A DNA stretch of 21,047 nt from Chloroflexota bacterium (GTDB lineage Bacteria > Chloroflexota > Limnocylindria > QHBO01). How positions within the stretch are numbered: the first letter of the stretch is position 1; each line of letters starts with the position of its first letter. The translations under genes were made by a program, and so were the position numbers. Under the pieces are notes generated by a model, which saw only the letters and a program-made list of their open reading frames with translations, had not been told where the DNA came from and made no database searches. Shown here in pieces: positions 1-7,414 of the stretch. The stretch spans positions 1 to 21,047 of the forward strand of contig JACDHU010000004.1 of assembly GCA_013820865.1 (NCBI GenBank), read 5' to 3'.

Positions 1-2
1 CC

Positions 3-1202
3 GCGCCTCCGGATGCGGTGAGCGCCCTGTTCCCGGGTTCGTCGTGGGAGAACCGCTTTGGCACGGTGACGCTGCATGCCAATCCGACAGTTGAGATCAC
101 CACGTTTCGCGACGAGTCCGGTTACGCGGATGGACGCCGGCCCGACGAGGTGCTCTTCCACCGATCCCTGCATGGTGATCTCGCCCGGCGCGACTTTACG
201 ATCAACGCCATCGCATGGCTGCCCGATGCCCCCGGGTCGGGCAGCGGATTGCTGGTCGACCCGTACGGCGGGATTGATGACCTGCGCGCAGGTCAAATTC
301 GCGCGGTGGGCGACCCCGCCGCGCGGCTCGGCGAGGATGCCCTGCGCGTGCTGCGAGGGGTGCGCTTCGCCCTGCGCTTCGAATTCGCGATCGACCCGGA
401 AACCGAGCAGGCGATGCGCGAGGCGGCGCCGACGACCGCGCGCCTCTCGGGTGAGCGCGTCCGCGACGAGCTGATGCGCCTGCTGGCTGACCCGGCCATC
501 CGGGTGTCGGATGCGTTCGCGCACTGGGAGCGCCTCGGCCTGCTCGACGTGCTGCTCCCGGAGCTGGCGGCCTTGCGCGGCGTGCCGCAAGAAAAGCCAC
601 TGCCAGGCGACGCCCTCGACCATTCGCTCCGCACGGCCGATGCGCTTCCGGCCACCGATCCCGTCCTGCGGCTCGCCGGCCTGCTGCATGACCTCGGCAA
701 GGCGACCACGCTTGAGGACGGGCATTTCTTCGGCCATGAAGTTGTCGGCGCGGGCCTCGCGCGCGCGTTGATGATCCGATTGCGACTCGGGATCGCGGCG
801 TCCTCCCGCGTCGTGCACCTCGTGCGTCAGCACATGTATGCCTATGAGCCTGCCTGGACCGATGCCGCCGTTCGTCGCTTCATCCGCCGGATCGGGCTGG
901 ACGCGCTCGACGACCTGTTCGCGCTGCGCGCCGCGGACCGTGCTGCCTCTGGGGTGAGGGAACCTCAGACGGGCGGGATCGACGAGCTTCGCGCACGGAT
1001 CGCGGCACAGCGTGATGCTCCCATGACCGCGGGCCAGCTGGCCGTCGACGGACACGATCTGCAACGCGAGCTCGGCCTGTCGCCTGGACCCGGGCTCGGC
1101 CGCGTGCTGGATCGGCTCATGGAGGCCGTGCTCGACGATCCCGACCGGAACCGTCGCGACGCGCTGCTGGATCTGGCCCGGAAGACGGCCGACGAGTGGT
1201 GA
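3..1202 (+). CDS. cca: CCA-adding enzyme / poly(A) polymerase family nucleotidyltransferase with HD domain (5' partial)
   Basis: Transfers nucleotides to RNA 3' ends, most likely adding or repairing the CCA end of tRNAs in the cytoplasm. The reading frame is open to the window's left edge, so the N-terminus with the glycine-rich loop and DxD metal site lies outside; the GTG at 18 is internal, because the codons before it already match the family. Visible are the head-domain motif RRDFTINAIAW (about nt 187-219), the neck motif EDALRVLRGVRFALRF (about 333-380), and an HD-domain motif LLHDLGK (about 681-701) followed by HEVVGA. The HD domain marks the bacterial HD-containing branch. Which substrate it uses (full CCA, A only, or poly(A)) cannot be read from this part. 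It ends 40 bases before the promoter of the next unit, so it is probably a separate transcript. Confidence 0.9.
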   Translation, partial: APPDAVSALFPGSSWENRFGTVTLHANPTVEITTFRDESGYADGRRPDEVLFHRSLHGDLARRDFTINAIAWLPDAPGSGSGLLVDPYGGIDDLRAGQIRAVGDPAARLGEDALRVLRGVRFALRFEFAIDPETEQAMREAAPTTARLSGERVRDELMRLLADPAIRVSDAFAHWERLGLLDVLLPELAALRGVPQEKPLPGDALDHSLRTADALPATDPVLRLAGLLHDLGKATTLEDGHFFGHEVVGAGLARALMIRLRLGIAASSRVVHLVRQHMYAYEPAWTDAAVRRFIRRIGLDALDDLFALRAADRAASGVREPQTGGIDELRARIAAQRDAPMTAGQLAVDGHDLQRELGLSPGPGLGRVLDRLMEAVLDDPDRNRRDALLDLARKTADEW

Positions 1203-1242
1203 CGTCATGCAACGCGACGTCGAATCCGACCAGCGCCGAGGG

Positions 1243-1270
1243 CTGACATCGGGAGGGACGCTGCTACAAT
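1243..1270 (+). promoter_or_regulatory. Probable sigma-70 type promoter of the deoC-like/galE unit
   Basis: A -35 CTGACA (1243-1248) and a -10 TACAAT (1265-1270) are separated by 16 bases. Transcription would begin near 1277, leaving about 66 bases before the ATG at 1343. This is among the best-matched promoters in the window. It was found by eye, so the start point is inferred. Confidence 0.6.
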
Positions 1271-1342
1271 CGACCGTCCTGGCTCATGTCTTCAGAACCG
1301 CCATCATCCATCGTTGCTATCGAGCGGAGGGACCGCGCACCG

Positions 1343-2038
1343 ATGACCGCTAGCGTGCGTCGGGCCCCTCGGCTCGAGCACCGGTTGACGCAGCCGAACG
1401 CGTCGTCCGCCGACCTTGTCGCGGCGGTGGCTTTCGCCACCGAGCATGACGTCGCCGCGCTGACGGTCAACCCGTGGCTGGTCAAGGCCGCGAAACGGGC
1501 CCTCGGCCAATCGCGGCTGACTCTCGGCACCGTCGTCGGCTATCCGAACGGCACCCAGCTGCTGAGCGTCAAGGCGTTCGAAGCCTCCAAGGCGCTGGAG
1601 CAGGGAGCGACGCAGATCGACTTCGTGCTGAACGGCGGGGCTCTCACCTCGGGTGACGACGAAGCGGTGTTCAACGACATGCTTGCCGTGATCGACATGG
1701 CCCACTCCGCCCTCGCCGCGGTCGGCGTGATCATGGAGGCAGAGCCGATGCGCGAGGATCTTGTGCGCCGTGCCTGCCACCTGGCCGAGCGCGCCGGGGC
1801 CGACTACGTCATCACCAGCTCCGGAGCGGCCAGCGCCCGGACGACCATCGCACGCACGCGTGTGCTGCGCGACAGCGTCGGCCCGCGCATCGGCGTCAAA
1901 GCGGCCGGCCGCTTCCGAAGTGGCGATCAGCTACGTCAGGCGGCTGCGGCCGGCGCCACCCGGGTTTCCGCCCTGCTCACCGCCACGCTCGTCCGTACCG
2001 CGACCGCCGACCCGGTGTCGTTGGCGCCTGGCCGATAG
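1343..2038 (+). CDS. deoC: DeoC-like (deoxyribose-phosphate aldolase family) protein lacking the Schiff-base lysine
   Basis: True DeoC cleaves 2-deoxyribose-5-phosphate to acetaldehyde and glyceraldehyde-3-phosphate. The family TIM barrel is recognisable along the 231 residues: LEHRLTQP (for DHTLLKP), LTVNPWLV, GTVVGYPNG, IDFVLNGGALTSGD with the conserved Asp, VIMEAEPM, GADYVITSSGA and GVKAAGRFRS. The Schiff-base lysine of (V/I)KTSTG is Ile157 here, while the second lysine (Lys186) is kept exactly 29 residues later as in the family. The phosphate-binding GG after that lysine reads GR, and the last phosphate-binding segment (G-S-S-G type) reads SALLT. Normal aldolase activity is therefore doubtful. 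I chose ATG 1343 because GGAGGGA (1326-1332) precedes it and the family starts here; ATG 1286 would add 19 unconserved residues. galE follows 18 bases after the stop. Confidence 0.8.
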   Translation: MTASVRRAPRLEHRLTQPNASSADLVAAVAFATEHDVAALTVNPWLVKAAKRALGQSRLTLGTVVGYPNGTQLLSVKAFEASKALEQGATQIDFVLNGGALTSGDDEAVFNDMLAVIDMAHSALAAVGVIMEAEPMREDLVRRACHLAERAGADYVITSSGAASARTTIARTRVLRDSVGPRIGVKAAGRFRSGDQLRQAAAAGATRVSALLTATLVRTATADPVSLAPGR

Positions 2039-2056
2039 CATGGAGAGGAGCGCGGG

Positions 2057-3097
2057 TTGAAGATTCTTGTCGTCGGCGGGGCCGGATACGTGGGCTCGAC
2101 CAGCGTCGAGCGCTTCGTCGAGGCCGGCCACGAGGTGATCGTCTACGACAACCTGTCGAGTGGACACCGGCCCGCGGTGCCCGAGGGCGTCCAGCTCGTG
2201 GTCGGCGACATCGCCGACGGCGACCGCATCGGATCCATCCTCGCCGACGGCGTCGATGCGGTCCTTCATTGCGCCGCCCGTTCATTGGTCGGTGAATCCA
2301 TGATCGATCCGGGCCTGTACTACCGCACCAACGTCTCGGGCGGGGTGGCCCTGCTGGAGTCGATGCGCGCGGTCGGTGTTACGCGCCTCGTCTTTTCGTC
2401 AACCGCCGCCGTGTATGGGGAGCCGCGTCGGGTGCCGATCGCGGAGGCCGACCGCACCGAACCGATCAACCCGTACGGCGCGACGAAGCTGGCGTTCGAA
2501 GGTGCCATGCGCTGGTTCTGCGCCGCGCACGATTTTCGCGCCATCTCGTTGCGGTACTTCAACGTCGCCGGGGCGACCGAACTCAACGGCGAGGATCACG
2601 ACCCGGAGACGCATCTCATGCCGCTCATCCTGCGCGTCGCCGCCGGTCTCGCGACCCACGTCCAGATTCACGGCCAGGATTACCCCACCCCCGACGGGAC
2701 CTGCATCCGCGACTTCCTTCACGTCCGCGACATTGCGAATGCCCATCTGCTGGCCCTCGAGGCGACCGGTGAGAGCGACGCGTCGCTCGAGGTCTACAAC
2801 CTTGGATCGGCCGCCGGCTTCAGCGTGCGCGAGGTCGTCGAGGCCGCCCGTCGGGTCACCGGTCGCGCCATCCCTGCCCGCCCGATCAAGCGTCGCGTGG
2901 GCGACCCGCCGGTGCTCGTTGCTTCATCGAAGCGCGCCCGTCGCGAGCTCGGCTGGCACCCGAAGGACTCCACGCTGGAGCCGATGCTGGCCGACGCGTG
3001 GGCCTGGCATGAAGCGCATCCCAACGGCTACGCCGACCACTCCACCGACGGATCCGGCCCGACGCCCAGCGTGCAGGTCGCCGCCCGCGGCCGTTAG
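2057..3097 (+). CDS. galE: UDP-glucose 4-epimerase (GalE-type SDR)
   Basis: Interconverts UDP-glucose and UDP-galactose using bound NAD, in the cytoplasm, supplying galactose for surface polysaccharides or feeding galactose into glycolysis. The 346-residue protein is of normal length. It has the N-terminal NAD motif GGAGYVG (residues 7-13), the catalytic SST (114-116), and the YGATK pair Tyr140/Lys144, followed by RYFNVAGA and DGTCIRDFLHV, typical of GalE. The start is TTG, supported by GAGAGGAG at 2043-2050, six bases upstream; no ATG lies nearby. It follows the DeoC-like gene by 18 bases and probably shares its promoter. The last 25 or so residues are low-complexity and not family-like. Related sugar-nucleotide epimerases cannot be fully excluded. 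Confidence 0.92.
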   Translation: MKILVVGGAGYVGSTSVERFVEAGHEVIVYDNLSSGHRPAVPEGVQLVVGDIADGDRIGSILADGVDAVLHCAARSLVGESMIDPGLYYRTNVSGGVALLESMRAVGVTRLVFSSTAAVYGEPRRVPIAEADRTEPINPYGATKLAFEGAMRWFCAAHDFRAISLRYFNVAGATELNGEDHDPETHLMPLILRVAAGLATHVQIHGQDYPTPDGTCIRDFLHVRDIANAHLLALEATGESDASLEVYNLGSAAGFSVREVVEAARRVTGRAIPARPIKRRVGDPPVLVASSKRARRELGWHPKDSTLEPMLADAWAWHEAHPNGYADHSTDGSGPTPSVQVAARGR

Positions 3098-3135
3098 AAC
3101 GCTGCCCGAACCCGATGCTGCTGACCGATTCAGTC

Positions 3136-3606
3136 TCAGCCGGTCGGCTCGGCGGCGCGGCACGCGGCGCACAGGCCATAGAAGTCGAGGCGCGCATCGT
3201 CGATGGTGAAGCCGAGGTCGGCGGCAACGCGCTCAGCGACTGGGGTGATGTAGCCCTCGTCGATCTCCTCGACCCGGCCGCATCGGTCACAGGCGAGGTG
3301 GTGATGGTGTTCCGGTCGGCAGGCGACGTAGCCGTACACATGGCCGTCCTGCTCGAGGCGTCGCGCGACTCCCGCGCTGACCAACGCCTCCAGCGTGCGG
3401 AAGACGGTCGCGCGACCGATGCGCGGCTCCCGTTTTCGGAGGCGCTCATACAGGTGCTGCGCGGTGATCTGACGAGCATGGGCGGCCAAAGCATCGGCAA
3501 CCAGCAGGCGCTGGCGCGTGACGCGCTCGCCGGCGGCGGCCAGGCGATCGGCAGTGGAAGTCGGATCGAGCACGGGAGCGGCCATCAGGGACACGCTAGC
3601 ACGCAT
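3136..3606 (-). CDS. Fur-family metal-responsive transcriptional regulator
   Basis: A 156-residue DNA-binding repressor of the Fur/Zur/PerR/Mur superfamily. The N-terminal winged helix carries RVTRQRLLVADAL and RIGRATVFRTLEALVSAGVARRL. The C-terminal dimerisation domain carries the metal-binding run EHHHHLACDRCGRVEEID and a closing CAAC, so both CxxC pairs of the structural zinc site are present. GAGGG five bases or so upstream supports the ATG at 3606 over the second Met. It is transcribed away from a two-gene metal ABC transporter, with only about 38 bases between the start codons, which makes that transporter the likely target. I could not see a clear palindromic Fur or Zur box in the gap. 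Whether it senses zinc, manganese or iron cannot be told from sequence; zinc is favoured slightly by the His-rich tail of the neighbouring ATPase. Confidence 0.88.
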   Translation of the reverse strand: MRASVSLMAAPVLDPTSTADRLAAAGERVTRQRLLVADALAAHARQITAQHLYERLRKREPRIGRATVFRTLEALVSAGVARRLEQDGHVYGYVACRPEHHHHLACDRCGRVEEIDEGYITPVAERVAADLGFTIDDARLDFYGLCAACRAAEPTG

Positions 3607-3634
3607 TGACCCTCGCCACCGTTCAGCCGATACT
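3606..3634 (+). promoter_or_regulatory. Probable promoter of the metal ABC transporter
   Basis: TTGACC (3606-3611) and GATACT (3629-3634) are separated by 17 bases. Transcription would start near 3641, just before the ATG at 3645, giving an almost leaderless message. The site overlaps the start of the divergent Fur-family gene, so a regulator bound here could control both. Confidence 0.5.
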
Positions 3635-3644
3635 GCGTCTCACC

Positions 3645-4442
3645 ATGACCGTCGCCATCTCGACCATGCTTCAGCTCCGCGGGCTCGCCGCCGGCTACGA
3701 CGAGCGCTGGGCCATCGAGGGCGTCGACCTCGACGTGCCGGCGGGGCGCCTGGTGGGCGTCATCGGCCCCAATGGCAGCGGCAAGAGCACCCTCCTGCGC
3801 GCGATCATCGGCCTCGTGCCGCGACGTGCGGGAAGCGTCGCGCTGGACGGCGGCGCGGTCGATCTGCGGCGCGTGGCATACGTGCCGCAGCGCGAAGCAG
3901 TCGACTGGAGCTTCCCGATCAGCGCCGAGCAGGTCGTGATGATGGGGCGCTTCCCGCGCATCGGTCCTTTGCTTGGCCCGGGAACGGGCGATCGTCGGAC
4001 CGTGAGGGATGCGCTCAAGCGGGTCGGCATGGAGGAGCTCGCGCAGCGCCAGATCGGTGAGCTGTCCGGTGGACAGCAGCAGCGCGTGTTCCTGGCGCGC
4101 GCCCTGGTGCAGGAGGCCAGCCTGTTGTTGCTGGATGAGCCGATGACCGGCGTCGACCGTGGCACGGAGGAGACGATCACCCAGCTCATGCGCGAGCTGC
4201 GCGATGCGGGCGCGACCGTCATCTACGCCACGCACGACCTCGAAAGCGCGGCCGATGTCAGCGACCTGCTCTGCTTCGTCAACGGCCGTGTTGTCGCTTT
4301 CGGCGCCCCGGACGACACGTTCACGCCGAACACGCTGCATGCCACATTCGGCGGCGAGCTGATGATCATGACCGCAGGCGACCACTCGCACGTCCACGGC
4401 GGTGGCCATCACGGCGCCCATTCCCACGCTGACGAGCGCTGA
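3645..4442 (+). CDS. Metal-ion (zinc/manganese/iron) ABC transporter ATP-binding protein with His-rich tail
   Basis: Cytoplasmic ATPase that powers uptake of a divalent metal through the permease encoded next. It has Walker A GPNGSGKST, the Q-loop segment YVPQREAVDWSFP that is characteristic of the Znu/Tro/Mnt/Sit class, signature LSGGQQQR, Walker B LLLLDEP, and the switch histidine in YATHDLE. The C-terminus ends in a run rich in histidine (HSHVHGGGHHGAHSHADER), a likely metal-binding tail. The start is uncertain: ATG 3645 (used here) or ATG 3666 (MLQLRGL, where family homology begins); neither has a Shine-Dalgarno sequence, consistent with a leaderless or short-leader message. The divergent Fur-family gene is the likely regulator. 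No substrate-binding protein gene is adjacent. Confidence 0.88.
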   Translation: MTVAISTMLQLRGLAAGYDERWAIEGVDLDVPAGRLVGVIGPNGSGKSTLLRAIIGLVPRRAGSVALDGGAVDLRRVAYVPQREAVDWSFPISAEQVVMMGRFPRIGPLLGPGTGDRRTVRDALKRVGMEELAQRQIGELSGGQQQRVFLARALVQEASLLLLDEPMTGVDRGTEETITQLMRELRDAGATVIYATHDLESAADVSDLLCFVNGRVVAFGAPDDTFTPNTLHATFGGELMIMTAGDHSHVHGGGHHGAHSHADER

Positions 4443-4446
4443 CCCG

Positions 4447-5397
4447 GTGGACTTCCTGACCGATCCACTGGCGCTCAACATCTTTCGTCAGGCACTCATT
4501 GCCGCCGTCGTGATGGGCGCGACCTGTGGCGCGATTGGTGCCTACGTCGTCCTGCGACGGTTGGCCTTCATCGGCGACGCGCTCAGCCACGCCGTCTTTC
4601 CCGGCGTCGTCCTCGCCTACGTGGCCGGGCTGCCGATCTTCGCCGGCGCCATGGTGGCCGGCGCACTCACCTCGGTCGCGATTGCGGTCGTCAGCCGCGG
4701 CCAGCGCATTCGCGAGGACACGGCCATCGGCATCTTCTTCGCCGGCGCCTTCGCGCTGGGGATCGTGCTGATCAGCACGCAATCGGGATATCAGCGCGAC
4801 CTGTCGGCCTTTCTGGTCGGTGACCTGCTGGCGGCCGGCTGGGATGACATCGTCTTCAGCGCATTGACCGGCGCGGGCGTCATCGGCGTGCTGGTCGCCC
4901 TGCGCAAGGAGCTGTTGCTCGTGAGCTTCGATCGGACCTACGCGCAGGCGCTGGGTTACCCGGTATTCGTGCTCGAGCTGCTGCTGCTCCTGCTGCTGAC
5001 GGCGACGATCGTTGTCAGCCTCAGCGCGGTCGGCATCATCCTGGTGCTGGCCATGCTCGTCACCCCGGCGGCCACCGCGCGCCTGCTGGTGGATCGCTTC
5101 ACGCCGATGATGGTGCTGGGTGCCATTCTCGGGGCGTTGTACGGCATCGTCGGCTGGTACGTGAGCTATCACCTCGGTTGGAGCCCGGGTGGGTCAATCG
5201 TGCTGGTAGCGACGTTGGCCTTTTTGATCGCCTTCATCTTCAGTCCCAGCCACGGCCTGCTCGCGCATCGGCTTCGACGCCATCCGCAGCATTCCGCCCG
5301 GCGCGCGGCCATCGATCAGCCGTCCGGGCACGATCACGTTGCAGCCGATGAGGCCGTGGTAGCATCGCTCGAGCGGCGTCACCCGCCGGGTCGTTGA
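4447..5397 (+). CDS. Metal-ion ABC transporter permease (ABC-3 family, ZnuB/TroC/MntB-like)
   Basis: Integral membrane channel partner of the preceding ATPase. The protein is about 316 residues, with roughly eight hydrophobic segments and family motifs near the N-terminus (GAIGAYVVLRRLAFIGDALSHAVFPGVVLAY), then GIVLIS, the cytoplasmic coupling region SFDRTYAQALGY, and VGIILVLAMLVTPAATARLL. I favour GTG 4447 (MDFLTDPL), four bases after the ATPase stop, because homology starts there; GTG 4402 would extend it by 15 residues into the His-rich tail of the upstream gene. The last 45 residues are hydrophilic and contain several His residues (GHDHVAADE), perhaps a second metal-handling tail. The metal is not determined. 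Confidence 0.88.
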   Translation: MDFLTDPLALNIFRQALIAAVVMGATCGAIGAYVVLRRLAFIGDALSHAVFPGVVLAYVAGLPIFAGAMVAGALTSVAIAVVSRGQRIREDTAIGIFFAGAFALGIVLISTQSGYQRDLSAFLVGDLLAAGWDDIVFSALTGAGVIGVLVALRKELLLVSFDRTYAQALGYPVFVLELLLLLLLTATIVVSLSAVGIILVLAMLVTPAATARLLVDRFTPMMVLGAILGALYGIVGWYVSYHLGWSPGGSIVLVATLAFLIAFIFSPSHGLLAHRLRRHPQHSARRAAIDQPSGHDHVAADEAVVASLERRHPPGR

Positions 5398-5474
5398 GCG
5401 CCGCGCCCGGTGCAAACCGCTCGGCCCCGGAGCGCGCATCGCCGCCGTTGAGCCCTCAACCGCCGGAGTCCCGT

Positions 5475-6674
5475 TTGACCGATACCGACACTCCACGCGC
5501 CGAAGAACCCTCCGCGTTCGAGGTCGCCGTGCTGGCTGCCGCGGCCGGGTACCGCTTCGGCGAGATCGAGGTTCCGGCCACCATCGCGCGCGCCATCGAG
5601 AAGATGGGATTCGTCACGCCGACCGAGGTGCAGGCGCGCGCCATTCCGCCCCTGCGGAACGGCGACGATCTCATCGGCCAGGCGCAGACGGGCACCGGCA
5701 AGACGGCCGCCTTCGGGATCCCGATCGTCGAGAAGATCGACCCGTCCAGTGCCCACGTCCAGGCCCTGGTGCTGACGCCGACGCGCGAGCTGTGCGTGCA
5801 GGTGACCGAGGAGATCGGCCGCATCGGCCAGTTCCGCAATGTGCGCACCGTGGCCATCTACGGTGGCTCCTCGATGGACAAGCAGGTCGAGGGTCTCAAG
5901 CGCGGCGCGCAGGTCGTGGTCGGCACCCCGGGCCGCGTGCTTGACCTCATCCGCCGTGGCGAGCTGCGGCTGGATCGGGTGCACACGGTCATCCTGGACG
6001 AGGCGGATCGGATGCTCGACATGGGCTTCATCGTCGATGTCGAGACCATTCTGTCGCGCAGCCCTCGCGCGCGGCAGACCGCACTGTTCAGCGCCACCAT
6101 GCCGTACGCCATCCTGCGCATCTGCGATCGGTTCATGAAGCGCAACCCGGCACAGGTCACCGTTCGCCCGGACCTGCGGACGGTCGAGACAGTGCGCCAG
6201 GTTGTGTACTTCGTCGCAGACCAGGACAAGGTCAAGGCGCTCCTGGAGCTGACCGATCAGTTCGGGTTCGATCGGCTGCTCATCTTCCGCCACACGCAGA
6301 TCGGGGTCGACCGTCTGGCCGCCACACTCCAGCGGCGTGGCAAGAATGTGGCGGGCCTGCACGGCGGGCTCTCCCAGCGCGAGCGGGACCGCACCCTCGC
6401 CTCGTTCAAGGCCGGCAAGATCCAGTTCCTGATCGCCACCAACGTCGCCAGTCGCGGCCTCGATATCACTGACCTGCCGTATGTCGTGAGCTACGACATT
6501 CCGGAGGACGCCGATACCTACGTCCACCGCATCGGCCGCACCGGGCGCGCCGGCAAGGAGGGCACGGCCATCACCTTCGTCGGCGAGTGGGACCTCGATG
6601 CCTGGGAGGCCATTCGCGCCGAGGTCGGCGCCCGGGTCGAGGAAGGCAAGCTCGACCTGTACGACCAGGGCTGA
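5475..6674 (+). CDS. DEAD-box ATP-dependent RNA helicase
   Basis: Unwinds or remodels RNA duplexes with ATP, typically in ribosome assembly, cold adaptation or RNA decay. All core motifs are present in order: Q motif (GFVTPTEVQARAIP), I (AQTGTGKT), Ia (PTREL), Ib (TPGR), II (DEAD in VILDEADRMLDMGF), III (SAT), IV (LLIFRHT), V (ATNVASRGLDI) and VI (HRIGRTGRAG). The protein is about 400 residues and ends just after the second RecA-like domain, so it has none of the C-terminal RNA-binding extensions of DeaD or CshA. I use TTG 5475, with GGAG at 5465-5468 six bases upstream. TTG 5394, overlapping the permease stop as TTGA, would add 27 low-complexity residues and has no ribosome binding site. A ligase-like gene follows after 10 bases. 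Confidence 0.93.
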   Translation: MTDTDTPRAEEPSAFEVAVLAAAAGYRFGEIEVPATIARAIEKMGFVTPTEVQARAIPPLRNGDDLIGQAQTGTGKTAAFGIPIVEKIDPSSAHVQALVLTPTRELCVQVTEEIGRIGQFRNVRTVAIYGGSSMDKQVEGLKRGAQVVVGTPGRVLDLIRRGELRLDRVHTVILDEADRMLDMGFIVDVETILSRSPRARQTALFSATMPYAILRICDRFMKRNPAQVTVRPDLRTVETVRQVVYFVADQDKVKALLELTDQFGFDRLLIFRHTQIGVDRLAATLQRRGKNVAGLHGGLSQRERDRTLASFKAGKIQFLIATNVASRGLDITDLPYVVSYDIPEDADTYVHRIGRTGRAGKEGTAITFVGEWDLDAWEAIRAEVGARVEEGKLDLYDQG

Positions 6675-6684
6675 TCGGCTCGCG

Positions 6685-7293
6685 ATGGCGGACGAGCGGC
6701 TTCTTCCGCAGTTGGCGACGAGCGCCAACGCTGATGTGCAGAGCGTCGATTGGACGTTCGAGCCATTCTGGCCCGGTCAACGCCTGATGGTGCGCATTGA
6801 CGAGCATGCGACGCGCGTGACCGATGAGCGGGGCGACCCGGCCGGCGACGACCTGCGTGGGGTGGCCGGTCTCGTGCGCGCCGCGGTCACGGCCAGGCAG
6901 GCGCTCATCGATGGCGTGTGGAGCGCGCATCCGTTCCGTGGAGATGAGGGAGAGTCGCGCCGGGCGTACGTGGCCGTCGACCTTGTGGAACTTGACGGCG
7001 AGTCGCTCGCCGACGTGCCGTTCCAGGAGCGGCGGCGCGTGCTTGAATCGGTCATCGACGAGGGCGTCCAAGTGCGCGTGAGTCCCGTCGTCAAGCAGCC
7101 CATCGGCGGATGGCTGACGGGATGGCGCGCCAACGGGTTCACGCACTACGTCGCCAAGCACATGAACTCGCGCTACGAGCTCGGCACGCGCAGCGACGAG
7201 TGGCTCAAGATCCCGACGCGCGATACGCCACAGCACGGGTTCGTCGGCCGCCTTGTCGGATCCCGCGAGCGCGTGCGACGCATCCGCGACTGA
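6685..7293 (+). CDS. Degenerate ATP-dependent DNA ligase-like (adenylation domain) protein
   Basis: A 202-residue protein whose layout follows the nucleotidyltransferase domain of ATP-dependent DNA ligases, especially the LigC/LigD kind. FEPFWPGQR (residues 25-33) aligns with motif I FEPKWDGxR, but the lysine that takes AMP is Phe28 and the following Asp is Pro30. ALIDGVW (73-79) matches motif III with the DGE glutamate replaced by Val78. YVAVDLVELDG (95-105) is motif IIIa. THYVAKHMNSRYELGTRSDEWLKIP (153-177, motifs IV-V) keeps Lys158 and Lys175, but the glutamate of EGxVAK is Thr153. There is no OB-fold domain. The reading frame is intact, so this is a translated pseudoenzyme or a repurposed nucleic-acid-binding domain and not a decayed gene. 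The ATG lies 10 bases after the helicase stop, suggesting cotranscription. The assignment rests on motif order; the function is unknown. Confidence 0.7.
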   Translation: MADERLLPQLATSANADVQSVDWTFEPFWPGQRLMVRIDEHATRVTDERGDPAGDDLRGVAGLVRAAVTARQALIDGVWSAHPFRGDEGESRRAYVAVDLVELDGESLADVPFQERRRVLESVIDEGVQVRVSPVVKQPIGGWLTGWRANGFTHYVAKHMNSRYELGTRSDEWLKIPTRDTPQHGFVGRLVGSRERVRRIRD

Positions 7294-7361
7294 GTCGAAT
7301 CGGTCCAGCTACCCCGGCTGCCAGGCACCCGCCGGACGCATCTGACCGATGTCGCGCGTGC

Positions 7362-7367
7362 TACCCT
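7362..7367 (+). promoter_or_regulatory. Possible -10 box of the glycosylglycerate operon
   Basis: TACCCT in the context GCTACCCT resembles the TANNNT -10 boxes seen elsewhere in this window (1265, 12758, and 16054 on the minus strand). No well-spaced -35 is visible; CTGACC at 7342-7347 is only 14 bases away. If used, transcription would begin near 7374, after the ATG at 7349, so translation must start further in. Confidence 0.3.
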
Positions 7368-7402
7368 TGACGCCCCCGAGCTGCCACGCCGATGCACGAT
7401 CG

Positions 7403-7408
7403 AGGAGG
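7403..7408 (+). promoter_or_regulatory. Strong ribosome binding site pointing to a CTG (or later) start
   Basis: AGGAGG, a perfect Shine-Dalgarno sequence, lies six bases before an in-frame CTG at 7415. The nearest in-frame ATGs are at 7349 (upstream of it) and 7439 (30 bases beyond it). Confidence 0.45.
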
Positions 7409-7414
7409 CCCTTC

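Noticed and set aside
1286..1342. Upstream ATG start for the DeoC-like gene
   Set aside because: It would leave a leader of about nine bases with no ribosome binding site and adds residues not found in the family.
3123..3145. Possible hairpin GACCG...CGGTC between the convergent galE and Fur-family genes
   Set aside because: Only five pairs with a 13-base loop and no T run; too weak to call a terminator.
5379..6728. Long minus-strand open frame of 449 codons opposite the helicase
   Set aside because: It is the shadow of the DEAD-box gene, whose motifs are all intact on the plus strand; the antisense product has no recognisable domain.
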